Assembly (NCBI GenBank): GCA_943704425.1
Contig: CALSCP010001346.1
Location: 1 to 48,129, forward strand
Direction: 5' to 3'
DNA length: 48,129 nucleotides
From: Ministeria vibrans ATCC 50519
Lineage: Eukaryota; Opisthokonta; Filasterea
The notes below the pieces were generated by a model, which saw nothing but the letters and a program-made list of their open reading frames with translations, was not told the DNA's origin and ran no database searches. Positions 1 through 9,493 of the stretch are shown in pieces; within the stretch, counting starts at the first letter, position 1; each line of letters begins with the position of its first letter. The position numbers were made by a program, and so were the translations under genes.

Positions 1-82
<82 letters not shown>
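1..82. repeat. (CT)n microsatellite at window edge
   Basis: About 40 uninterrupted CT units ending in a TTAG splice acceptor at 81-84. It is the 3' part of an intron of the hydrolase gene that follows, so the array also serves as the polypyrimidine tract. It continues beyond the window. Confidence 0.9.
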
Positions 83-83
<1 letters not shown>

Positions 84-84
84 G

Positions 85-1008
85 ACTGGGAACCTTCCTC
101 CAACGCTGTACAACACATTTCTCAAGTTTGCATCCGCTCACGGCGTGATTATCGTCGGCATTTCGACTCTGCCCACCATGCCCCTTCCGAAGTTGCTTGT
201 GAATAAGACGCAGGAAGTGCTCGAATACATTGATGCAAATTTGGCCCGTATTGTGGCCACCGAGTCTCAAGTTGTCTTTGACATGGACAAAGATGGTATT
301 GTGCTGTCGTCGCACTCGGCCGGTGGCAAAATTCTTACCGAGCTCCTCGAGCAAGAGTGTCGAAATTTCAAAGCGCTCGTCATGTTCGATCCTGTCGATG
401 GAGAGGTGACTCTCTCTTTCCCTTCTCCATTCGATCCGCTCCTTCTTGAAAACCTCTCCTACCTTTAAACATTTTTAACACACCGATACCTTTATTTTTT
501 GTAGGATCCTTGGGGAATCATTCACAACTATGCAATTCATCCGCCTTTTCCAGTGAACACATCGCTTCCCACATTCATTTGGGGCACAGGACTCGCGCAG
601 TTTGGCGCATCGAGCGAATTTCCACCGTGTGCGTCCGAGCCCATGGGCTTCCATCGGTTCTGGGACGCTTGGCCGTGCCCCCGCTGGTTCCTCAATGCGA
701 CTGCCTACGGTCACATGTGCCTCAACGACGAATGGCTTGTCCTCCTCAACAACGACAAGCTGCACCTGTGCAAGGCGGCGCACAATGCCACTCTTGCCAA
801 CTACACGGCGTCGCGCCGTCTGGCTGCCGGCATCCTCACTGCCGTGGCACGCGGTGTGCTCCTTCGCGAGTGTCACCTCATGCCTTATCTCTCGTCCGTC
901 GATCTCCTTCCCCGCAACCTTCTCGGCGAACAAGTGCTCAAGCAGGACCTTACGTCGTGTCATGCCACAGACTGTCCTCTTCCATCGTGTACAAGGAAGA
1001 ACCCATAA
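85..1008 (+). CDS. Chlorophyllase-like alpha/beta-hydrolase, 5'-partial
   Basis: Two exons are seen, 85-405 and 505-1008 (274 residues to a TAA stop). The first exon starts after a TTAG acceptor, so N-terminal exons lie outside the window. The serine-hydrolase nucleophile elbow reads S-H-S-A-G-G near visible residue 70, followed by a strand and F-D-P-V-D, then a second exon starting D-P-W-G. The order (cofactor-free hydrolase core, GHSxGG-like elbow, D-P-V-D acid region) is that of the chlorophyllase/PAF-acetylhydrolase-like branch of alpha/beta hydrolases. Many cysteines in the second exon suggest disulfides and a secreted or vacuolar location, but no signal peptide can be checked. The substrate is not predictable; chlorophyllase activity itself is not implied. 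The intron 406-504 begins GTGACT and ends TTGTAG. Confidence 0.75.
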
Positions 1009-1100
1009 AAAGAACTGATACAACAATACGAAAAACTCCCGTTTGTTTTTGCAATGACACAGCTCGCTTGCTCACAGGGTGTGAAAGCGTCGAAAGAACC

Positions 1101-1179
1101 TCGTCATGTCGTCGTATCTCGTCATGTCGTCGTATCTCGTCATGTCGTCGTATCTCGTCATGTCGTCGTATCTCGTCAT
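1101..1179. repeat. 18-bp minisatellite, about 4.4 copies
   Basis: The unit TCGTCATGTCGTCGTATC is repeated head to tail at 1101, 1119, 1137 and 1155 with a partial fifth copy; copies are identical. It lies between the convergent 3' ends of the hydrolase (+) and the cupin exon (-). The region 1009-1241 contains nothing else I recognise. The identity of the copies suggests recent expansion. Confidence 0.9.
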
Positions 1180-1241
1180 CACTTAAGGAGGGAGGGAGAG
1201 AGGGACAAACCCGGAGATAAAAAGCACGCCTGCAACAACCG

Positions 1242-1638
1242 TCACAGAGCTGGCACGAGAGGCAACATCCACAGGGCAAGCAGTGGTTCGTGTGGGCGAG
1301 CACGCATGGCGTGTGGCACCCCCGAGCGATTGTAAATGACATCTCCACGTGAAAAGTGCTTCCAAACACCGTTTACCAGCCATTCGCCACCACCAGGGCT
1401 CAGCACAATGTAGACTTCCGCAGGCTCGTGCTTATGCTCAGGGTACTGTGCCGCGGGCGCCAATAGACTCATTCCAACCCACACTCGGTCGCTCTGTACT
1501 ATTCCTTTCGGTCCGACAATATCCACGTTGGCGTGTTGTTCGAGAAAAGAAGCGGGACAGTGTGCACGAGTTCGCCATGGAAACGATGTTGCCGACTCGA
1601 GAAGGCACCTCATTAGTGCACTCTGGTCATCTTCGCAC
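1242..1638 (-). CDS. DMSP-lyase-like cupin, C-terminal exon
   Basis: One exon, open from a CTCAG acceptor at 1640-1639 to the stop at 1242-1244, about 131 residues. The cupin core shows H-K-H-E-P-A-E-V-Y (metal-binding His-x-His and Glu), G-G-G-E-W, R-G-D-V-I-Y-N and G-V-P-H-A-M-R (second-motif His). The preceding F-L-E-Q-H-A plus I-V-G-P-K-G stretch also fits the DddL-type dimethylsulfoniopropionate lyase family. Known members cleave DMSP to dimethyl sulfide and acrylate using a bound metal; whether this one does is inference. An ATG exists at 1613, but open sequence with coding character continues upstream to the acceptor, so the gene probably has more 5' exons. The upstream neighbour on this strand is a POLA2 fragment whose last exon is in the wrong phase to join this one. 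Confidence 0.7.
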
Positions 1639-1659
1639 CTGAGCCAACGAGTCAGTACT

Positions 1660-1760
1660 CAGTACTCCCTTTCTCTCTGTCTCTCTCTATCACTTTGTTT
1701 CTTTCTCTCTCTGTCTCTCTCTATCACTTTGTTTCTTTCTCTCTCTCTCTCTCTATCACT

Positions 1761-1854
<94 letters not shown>
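1660..1854. repeat. TATCACTTTGTTTCTTTCTC minisatellite plus (CT)n
   Basis: Three copies of a CT-rich unit containing TATCACTTTGTTTC at about 1688-1767 run into roughly 45 CT dinucleotides. The tract lies between the cupin exon and the last visible POLA2 exon and is the site where one gene appears to replace another. The same unit recurs in many introns of this window. An AT-rich stretch follows to 1912. Confidence 0.9.
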
Positions 1855-1857
<3 letters not shown>

Positions 1858-1951
1858 ATTATATACATATTATATAATTATATAATTATCCCAATATATA
1901 CATAGAATAACTTTGTTCACCCTCCACTCGCACACTCGCACACGCACTTAC

Positions 1952-3196
1952 CATCCGCTTTAGCGTTCATCTTCTGAAACATGTACTTGTAGCGGTCACG
2001 CTGGTAGATCTGAAAGATGCTAATCTCGCCCCAGAACGGAGAACTGCCTGTGCGGCGCACGCCGGGCGTGTACACAGCTAAAGGAGTGTTGTCTGGGCCA
2101 GCCAGCGCCGCATAGTTGGCGACAATCTTGCCCTTGTTGCCACGCTGTGAGTAGGCCTTGGAAGGGGCTCTACATGTGTGAGAGAAAGAAGGTAAATGAC
2201 CAAAAGGGAACTTCATGAGGTCCTTCTTTCTATTACGAGCTGGGAGACGCCTGAGAGAGAGTCGTTGGAAGTCGCACAGGCGATCGTCCAGAGTCTGTCA
2301 GACGGATTTTTGTGGCACTGTCGCTCGGCGACGCTGCGGTACGCTTGGACTACGCAAAGTACAATGGTTCAAGTATGGCCTCTTACTCTGACTGGTTGCT
2401 GCTACCTGAGAGGGCGCCGGAACGGACACGCCAAAAGAGGCAAGATAGTCAACACTCGGCTTGAGATTCTTGTGAGTGAAGACGCGAGTGTCGGATTTTT
2501 TGGTTGCGGCAACGGGGTCCGCTTTGGCTCTTCTCGTCTGAAGCTGGATCTGGCGTTTGAGCGCCTCTAGACTCGCCGGCGACATGGCCTCCACTGAGTT
2601 GTTCGCTGCAAACGTTTCCCACTTTCTGCACAAGTCTTCGGGCGACAAGCCGAAATTCAGACACACTTGGACGCCTGCGAAACAAATGCAGATGGTTATG
2701 CGGGTGAGTTGATGTGGGTGGGACAAGTGCAGTGACCGTGGCACAAGCAGGCGACAGGGGAACACAAAAAAAATCGGGAGTCAACAATCCCTGAGTGTGC
2801 CATTCGTAGAGAGCAGGGAACAGTCCCTTTGGCACAAACTGTCTTGTACACAACACCGTATGCTGCGTGGGCGACCACAAGCAGAATTCGCATCGTGCCG
2901 AGTAAACGACGCACTTTCTGTTTTGGCGCCAAACCAAAATCGAAGTGAGCCGCACAGTGTAAAGCAACACAAAGAATCGCAAAGGGAGCGCCGACGCACA
3001 CACCCACAGCGCATTGGTTGCACCCCAAGTGGGGAGTTGCTCGAGCCGGCGACGACACCGACGAAGACAGAGAATGGCGAGGAGTGAGCGGAGTGCGCGA
3101 CTTACACTCCGAGATCAAATCGGGCTGCCCTCTCATGTCCTGGTCGATGTTCTGGAACACTCGAACCACATCCTCTTCGCTGATAACGCTCATCAT
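1952..3196 (-). CDS. POLA2: DNA polymerase alpha subunit B, N-terminal third only
   Basis: Exons 3196-3106, 2674-2387 and 2167-1952 join in consistent phase to give 198 residues. The first ATG is at 3196. The N-terminal helical region (E-E-D-V-V-R-V-F, F-G-L-S-P-E-D-L, K-W-E-T-F-A) matches the small N-terminal domain of the polymerase alpha B subunit, and T-P-S-K-A-Y-S-Q-R-G-N-K-G followed by Y-K-Y-M-F-Q-K-M matches the linker just before the OB fold. The family normally has about 600 residues with an OB fold and an inactive phosphoesterase domain that binds the catalytic subunit; none of that is present here. The last exon ends in a canonical GTAAGT donor at 1951, then AT-rich sequence and a (GA)n tract (this strand), then the cupin exon in a mismatched phase. 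Known role: scaffolding of the primase-polymerase alpha complex at replication initiation. Confidence 0.85.
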
Positions 3197-3300
3197 CTTG
3201 GAAAAAAGCCTTGAAGAAAAAAATAATAAAATCAAAAATGAATATTGATCTTCGATATCTTCTCACGACTCAGTACTCACAGTCTCACACACAAATATCA
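3197..3300. promoter_or_regulatory. Divergent promoter region, POLA2 | NOL9
   Basis: Only 104 bp separate the two start codons, which point away from each other. The stretch is A-rich towards the POLA2 side and contains GACTCAGTACTCAC near 3267. No TATA box is evident. It must hold both promoters and 5' UTRs unless further upstream exons exist. Confidence 0.5.
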
Positions 3301-5584
3301 ATGAAAAGCGCCTTTGCTGCTGCCGCTGAAGCTGCCGCAGCTGCTGCCGCTGCGGCTGCGGCTAGTGTGAACGAAGATGATGGGTGAGTGTTTCGCCCGT
3401 CTCACAATTTCCTCATCTTCTGTCTCGCCATTCCAGTGCGTCTGCAAGTGATTCAGACATGGAAAAGGACACCCTGGACGACGATAGACCCGCCGTGTTT
3501 GCCGCGGATGCCGCAAGGTTAGAAGTAGCAAGAGGGCCGTGGAACGCTTCATCACGCTCGGTGTAGGTCGCTTGATCATCGAACGCTCTCCGACATTCCC
3601 AATGCTGTCGCCGCGCTGCTGATCGACGACGAGGTACACCCGTGCGCGTAGACGGAGTGGGGTTGTGTGTGTGTGTGTGTGTGTGTCGCTGACCCCCTGT
3701 GCTTCCCGCTAGTTTGCGTTTGTCGGCGAGGCACGCCTCACAGTGCTGCATGGCTGTTGCGAGCTGTTCGGCCATCGCCTTGTCGGACGCGGCGTAGCAT
3801 CGCCGATGGAGCGGCACGCCGTGCATCTGGTGCACTCGCCGTCGTCGTCGTGTCTGGCATCGATTCGTCTTGCGCACTTGACCGAAACGGAAAGAAAACA
3901 ACAGGTTGAGTCGGCAGGGGAGTTTGTCGTGCTCTCTCAACACGACATTGACCAGGCAGTTGCCCCTCTGATTGCCAAAGCCGCCACGCTCCCAGGGAGT
4001 GCCGCTGTTTTTTTACTACAGTCATATGTGTCGACGTCCAACACCGCTCTGGCGCGCCACAATATGTTCTCGTCCATTTTTGCACCGCCCAATGCGACCC
4101 CCTGTTTCCCCTCTGTTGACACCGTCTTTCCCGCCGCCTCTGCTTCCACCACCAGTCCCTTTGTGCTTCCCGAGCCCTGGGCGCAGTTGCTCGACAATGT
4201 TCGTTCACTCACGTACCCGCCCACCAGCAACCGTGCACTCACCATTGCTCTCGTGGGCCCCAAGGGAGTTGGCAAGTCGACACTGTCGCGTGTGCTTGTT
4301 AACCGCCTCCTTGAATGGCTCCCATCCGTCACCTACGTCGACACAGACCTAGGTCAAAGTGAGTGGACCACACCGGGCATGGTCTCCTCCCACCGCATTG
4401 AAACACCGCAGTTTGGACCTCCCTTCACACACAACAGTCCGTCGCCGCATAGCCGCACAGCTCTCTCGCGCACCTTTCTCGGCACGACAACCGCCCGTAA
4501 CTGCCCCTCACTCTACCTTCAAGCGGCACACACAGCCCTTCAAGCCGCTGCCACCTCCAACCCCACCACGACCATCGTCAACTGTCCCGGCTGGGTCGAT
4601 GGCCTTGGCGCCATCCTCCTCGCCGACCTTGTCTTCCTCGCCCGCCCTCACATCGTCGTGGCCCTCCAGCCTCCGCCCTCCTCCGCCGCTCCTTCTCCTT
4701 CTCCCTTCCCCCAACCCGAATCCCGCGCCCCGTACTTTACCCTCACAGACTCAGTCTCGTAAGCGCTTCTTCTCCATCACTTTCTATCACTTTGTTTCTT
4801 TCCTTTTTGTTCTTTCTTCTTCTCTTCTTTTCTTTCTTCTCTCTCTCTCTCTTTTCTCATTATTTGCTCTATAGTCACTTCTACCCTCCGTCTGCTTCAA
4901 TTGACTCTACTCTCAGTCCTCAAATCCGCATTCTCGACAGTCCCTATGTCCCCAACAAAAGGTAACCCTTGTCCTCTACCTCTTTCACATACACACACAC
5001 ACACACACACTCACACACACACACCTGACTCCTCTCTTTTCCATCTCAGTCGTCTGACGGCGCACGATCAGCGTACACTCAACATTGCGACGTACCTGAG
5101 TCACACACACACGGGTTTGGTTGCACCACTGTCGCTGCAGCCCAGTGTCCGCGCACTGCCCTGGCATAATGTGTTTGTGCAGCTACACGAGCACACCGTG
5201 AGTCCGTCCAAAATACTCTACTTGCTCAACGGTGCCTTTGTGGCTCTGGCGACGGTTCCTGTGGACCCCCCTCCGCCTACTTTGTGGTCGCTAGCTGGCC
5301 TGAGTGGGATTACATCCCACACTCCGCACACCCAGACCCTTGCCTGTGCCGTCATCCGTGCCATTGATCCCACTCGCAATCTCCTCTACATTGCCTCGCC
5401 TCTCTCCGACGCCCTCTTTGCCACTGTCAATGTCATTGTCAAGGGTCTCTTTGAGCTTCCTGTCAAACTCCTTAGCGAAGGCACCGCTCTCCGCGGTCCA
5501 TACCTTGACCCTGCTGGCTCTGCCACTGGCTCTCAACGCTCAAAGCGCCATAATTTGCAACGGCGCAAGAATGACAAGTTGTAA
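3301..5584 (+). CDS. NOL9: Polynucleotide 5'-hydroxyl kinase NOL9/GRC3
   Basis: Exons 3301-3383, 3437-3517, 3567-3633, 3713-4758, 4875-4961 and 5050-5584 join in phase to 632 residues. The N-terminus has an alanine run and an acidic S/D/E stretch. The kinase P-loop is G-P-K-G-V-G-K-S-T, followed by Y-V-D-T-D-L-G-Q-S-E and the T-P-G motif diagnostic of the Clp1/Grc3 family. A later N-C-P-G-W-V-D-G strand fits the nucleotide-binding core. The lysine-rich end (K-R-H-N-L-Q-R-R-K) would suit a nucleolar protein. The known role is ATP-dependent phosphorylation of pre-rRNA 5' ends in ITS2 processing, in the nucleolus with the LAS1 nuclease. All introns are short; the fourth (4759-4874) contains one copy of the CT/TATCACTTTG repeat and the fifth a (CA)n run. 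Gene appears complete. Confidence 0.9.
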
Positions 5585-5938
5585 AATCTATTTTTTTTTC
5601 ATTTTTTTGTACTCAGTACCTCGAAGAGTAGTGATAGAAGATGATAATTAATACCATGGGGCGTTATCCCCGTTTGTAAAGAAGTATGGCGAAAGTTCAT
5701 TTCATTTTTAAGTGAAGTTTTGTGTACAACAAACATTCTACTCTTGTTACACCATATGTCAAAAGTAACATAGCCTCACACGTCTGACACACGAGATTAA
5801 GAACGTTAGACATCCTGCCCCAAAACAAAGGCGTAGTGAGTCGAGTGAGAGTTGCGAGAATCTATATTCTATCAATCATTCTAAAAGAAGACAATCATTA
5901 CTACCTGTGAGTGATTAAATGTTAATAAATTTACCGTC
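5585..5938. other. Intergenic, NOL9 to VAC14
   Basis: An AT-rich 354-bp spacer between tandem genes, holding the NOL9 3' UTR and the VAC14 promoter. A GTACTCAGTACCTCG stretch sits near 5609. I see no RNA gene or ORF of note. Confidence 0.6.
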
Positions 5939-8032
5939 ATGGACAAAGAAAAAGAAATCTACGGCCCACTTTCGGCCAGCACTGTCCGTGGCCTCAACGA
6001 CAAAGTCTACGACAAACGCAAAGTTGCCGCACTTGATGTCGAACGGTTCGTCTCAGATCGTCCAAAAGACAAACTCGCTGACTCTCTGTTTCCTCTGTCT
6101 CCAGCCTCATCAAAGACTGTGTGCAACGCCAGGACACCGGCAAGACGGCGCGCATCATCCACATCCTCAAGCAGGAGTTCATCTTCAGCACGAACCCCAA
6201 TTCGCGCAAAGGCGGTCTCATCGGCATTTCATCCACTGCCGTTGGTCTTGGCGAGGTGCCCTTCCAGCGCCCCCCTCCTCCCCACACTCCACCCTGCGAC
6301 TCCGCCCCGCATCTTCGCCCCTTCCCCCCGCCTCGTCGCGCCCGTCTTCTCTCGCTTTTGCCTCATTTTCTTTTTTTTTGCCTTGCAGGCCAACATTGCC
6401 AACTACATTGAGGAACTCTTTCCGCCTGTGCTCAGTCTCTTCACCGACTCCGACAGCCGCGTGCGCTACTACGCTTGCGAGTCGATGTACAACCTCACCA
6501 AGGTGGGTCGTGCCGCGATGCTGCCCTTCTTCAACGAAACCTTCGACGGACTCTCAAAGGTGCACAAGCCACCCCTCAACTGCATCAACATGGGTGTCGC
6601 CTCATCCATTCCCCTCTCTCTTCTTCTCACATTTTTAGTTGGCAGCCGATCCCGATCCTAATGTGAAAAATGCTGCCGAGCTGTTGGACCGACAAATCAA
6701 AGATGTCGTTGCTGAGTCGAAAAACTTTTCCGTCGACAAGTTTGTTCCTCTGCTAAAGGTACCGTTTTATATCGTTCTGTTCGACGATTCCAATGTGTCT
6801 TAATGTTATTTATTAGGACCGTATTTACACGGTTGTGCCTCACGTGCGCCTGTTTTACGTGCGCTGGATCGCCATGCTTCTGGCCGTCCCCGACGTCAAT
6901 CTTCTCATATACCTCCCTGAACTCCTTGACGGCCTTCTCAAGGTACTTTTCTTTCGTTAATGTATCTTTTTTTCATCACGTTGTTTCTTTCTCCCTCCTT
7001 TCTATCTATGTTTCTTTCTCCCTCCTTTCTCTCTCTCTATGTTTCTTTCTCCCTCCTTTCTCTCTCTATGTTTCTTTCTCCCTCCTTTCTCTCTCTCTAT
7101 GTTTCTTTCTCCCTCCTTTCTTTCTCTCTATCACTTTGTTTCTTTCTCCCTCCTCTCTCTCTCTCTCTCTTTCTCTTTCTCTCTATTACTTTGCTTCTTT
7201 CTCCCATCTTTTTCCTTTTCTCTCTCTTTTTCTTTGTGCGTGTCTGCTTATGTTGTGTTTTTTTCAAAGATTTTGTCGGATAACAATCGAGACACGCGCG
7301 TGGAGACGGAGACCCTACTGGCCGAATTTTTATCAGAAATCCGACAGTGCAAAGGGGCAGGCGTTGATTTCAGTGCACTTGTGGGTATTCTGGTGCCACA
7401 CTGCAAGAACACGGATCAGCAGACGCAGGGGACGGCGCTGCAATGGCTGCATGCGTTCATGGGGCTCAATAAGGACTCAGTGATTCCGTTTAGTGCCGAC
7501 GTGCTGGGTGCTATCCTCCCGTCGCTGTCTCACCGCACAGAGACCATTCGCGAGAGTGCCAATGCCGCCAACCAGGCGTTTATGACCATTATTGCCAAGA
7601 ATGAAGAGACACTTGCCAAGCGCGCTCTTGACGCCGCCCAGACCAGTGCAAAGGCCATTCTGACTGAAATGGCTACTGACTCGGATGAGCTGCTTGTTCC
7701 TCCCGAGTTTCCTCTTTCCCAAACTGTCGAGGGTACACGCTCTTTGCAACTGGACTTATTTGTCTCAATAATTTTGTGTGTTTGCTGTTGTGATAGTGTT
7801 GACTGTGCAGTTCCTCAATTCGTCGGTTGAGACGCGCTGTGCAGCCCTTCGGTGGGTTCTAATGCTCCACGTCAAAGCCCCTCAAAAGGTACAGAGAGAG
7901 AGAAGAGAGAGAAGAGAGCATGGTTGTAGCTTACTCACTTTATATTTAGGTTTTTACAATGGGCGAGGTGTTGTTTCCAGCACTACTTAAGAATCTTAGT
8001 GATATCTCAGACAAAGTACAACCAACCACAGA

Positions 8033-8068
<36 letters not shown>

Positions 8069-9113
8069 CAGACAGAGACAGAGACAGAGACAGAGAGAGT
8101 CAGACACACACAGTCTCATTCATTCACAATCAGGTTGTGGTTCTAAGTCTTGAAGTGATGGCTGAAATCAGCTCATACCGCTCCGCCAGTGCGTCTCCCG
8201 ATAGCGCTCTCGCCTCCCACTCCGACCCTCACTCCTCTGTCTCCTCTGACTACTTCTTGCGCTTTATGCGCGATCTCTTTGGAATTTTTGCGTCTGATCG
8301 CGCACTCCTCGAAAAACGCGGTACTTTTTCTTGTTCTTTCTTCCTTTTATGTAGCAATTTTGTTTCTCTCTTTTTGTCACTGTTTCCTTCTCTCTTTCTC
8401 GTTTGTTTTTCTTCACGATCTCTTTATCACTTTTTTAAAAATAATATCATTTTTTGTTTCTTTCTCCCTCATTTTTCACTTTGTTTTTCTCCCTTTTCTC
8501 TTTCTCTGATCCGTGCACTGTGTCCCGCTTCTGACATATGTGTATATGTGTTTTTATTATGCCAGGTGCGTTTATTGTGCGTCACTTGTCGCTCCTACTC
8601 AATCCAGTTGACGTCTTTACTGCCCTGGCTGACATTATCTACGGTACGCACACACACACACACACACACTCTCTCTCTCTTTGTCTGTTTCTAACGTTTT
8701 CTTTGTATTCAGATGAAGAGGACATTGAGTTCGGTTCCATTATGGTCCAGACTCTCAATCTTATTCTTCTCACTGCAGTTGAGCTCAACGACCTCAGAAA
8801 CAGTCTCAAAAAACTTGAAACAGAGGTAACAACAACAGAAACGTTCAAAAAAAAGTAGTCACACGGACGAAACAATTGAATTTCAACTTGTGTTTCTATT
8901 ATTAATATGATACGGTCACACTGATTGACTTATCAATACATTTTTGTCAGCGTCCCACTGACCGACACACTGCTCCTTCCCTTTCTCTCTCCAGCAAGCG
9001 AAGAGTGTTTTCCGTCGCCTGTACAAGTCGTGGTGCCACAATGCCGTCGCGACTCTCTCTCTTTGTCTCCTCACCCAGAATTACGATCTTGCTCTCGATT
9101 TGGTCGTCAAATT
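5939..9113 (+). CDS. VAC14: VAC14, PIKfyve complex scaffold, C-terminus missing
   Basis: Twelve exons (5939-6045, 6105-6255, 6389-6559, 6639-6758, 6817-6942, 7270-7732, 7797-7888, 7950-8015, 8134-8320, 8566-8643, 8713-8825, 8995-9113) join in phase to 597 residues. Family signatures are [14 protein letters not shown] near the start, [31 protein letters not shown], and [12 protein letters not shown] at the end. HEAT repeats fill the protein. VAC14 holds the lipid kinase PIKfyve/Fab1 and phosphatase Fig4 together on endosomes and vacuoles to make PI(3,5)P2. Human VAC14 is about 780 residues; here the last roughly 165 residues, which follow L-D-L-V-V-K, are absent. The last exon ends at a GTATTC donor in phase 2 and leads into a (CT)n tract and an unrelated exon. 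One intron (6943-7269) ends in an AAAG acceptor. Confidence 0.92.
6965..7250. repeat. Intronic CT-rich minisatellite in VAC14
   Basis: Several copies of a unit like TATGTTTCTTTCTCCCTCC (about 25-29 bp) fill the intron between exons 5 and 6, with one TATCACTTTGTTTC copy at about 7129. It is the same repeat family as in the RSK, RAD50, GH99, RasGEF and sestrin introns. Pyrimidines are on the sense strand here. Confidence 0.85.
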
Positions 9114-9150
9114 GTATTCTTTTAAATCCCTCTCTCCTTTTTCATTTGAT

Positions 9151-9222
<72 letters not shown>

Positions 9223-9237
9223 TCTCTCTCTCTCTTC
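9151..9237. repeat. (CT)n tract at VAC14 break
   Basis: About 40 CT units, slightly interrupted, between the truncated VAC14 exon and the exon at 9240. It ends in the acceptor CTCTTCAG. Confidence 0.9.
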
Positions 9238-9239
9238 AG

Positions 9240-9374
9240 ATTGTCTACATCAAACAACAAATGCGCGACGACGAATCGAAATCTTCCAAATCCGCACTCA
9301 CTGCGCAACCTACTCTCCTCCTCTCACTCTTCATTATGGTATGTGCCCTCGCTGTATACTATTTCTTCACATAA
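9240..9374 (+). CDS. C-terminal exon of a tail-anchored membrane protein
   Basis: A single exon after a TTCAG acceptor reads I-V-Y-I-K-Q-Q-M-R-D-D, a hydrophilic linker and then a 20-residue hydrophobic helix (T-L-L-L-S-L-F-I-M-V-C-A-L-A-V-Y-Y) ending F-F-T-stop. The layout is that of a tail anchor. It is not VAC14: the VAC14 C-terminus is soluble and conserved, and the phase does not match (VAC14 ends in phase 2, this frame needs phase 0). The upstream exons of this gene are not in the window before the repeat. A GTATGT inside the helix is probably not used as a donor, since reading through completes the membrane segment. Family not recognised. Confidence 0.5.
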   Translation: MVYIKQQMRDDESKSSKSALTAQPTLLLSLFIMVCALAVYYFFT

Positions 9375-9493
9375 CTATTCTTTTGTACAAAAAAAAGCGC
9401 GAAAGATGCAAATTCATATTATAATTAAACCAGTGTACAACCGCAACGAATTGCTTTCGTTACTCTCAATACTCTCAAATGTGCGGGTGTGAC

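Noticed and set aside
1528-1905. Long frames encoding Ser-Leu or Arg-Glu repeats in the CT/GA tracts (also 9005-9424, 14177-14616, 26287-26502, 29030-29521, 39790-40126)
   Set aside because: They are translations of (CT)n/(GA)n microsatellites lying in introns or spacers; flanking splice sites remove them from the neighbouring genes.
1242-3196. A genuine POLA2-cupin fusion protein
   Set aside because: The best acceptor gives a stop after eight codons; only a weak AAG acceptor restores the frame, and the POLA2 core domains would be lost. Kept only as a remote possibility.
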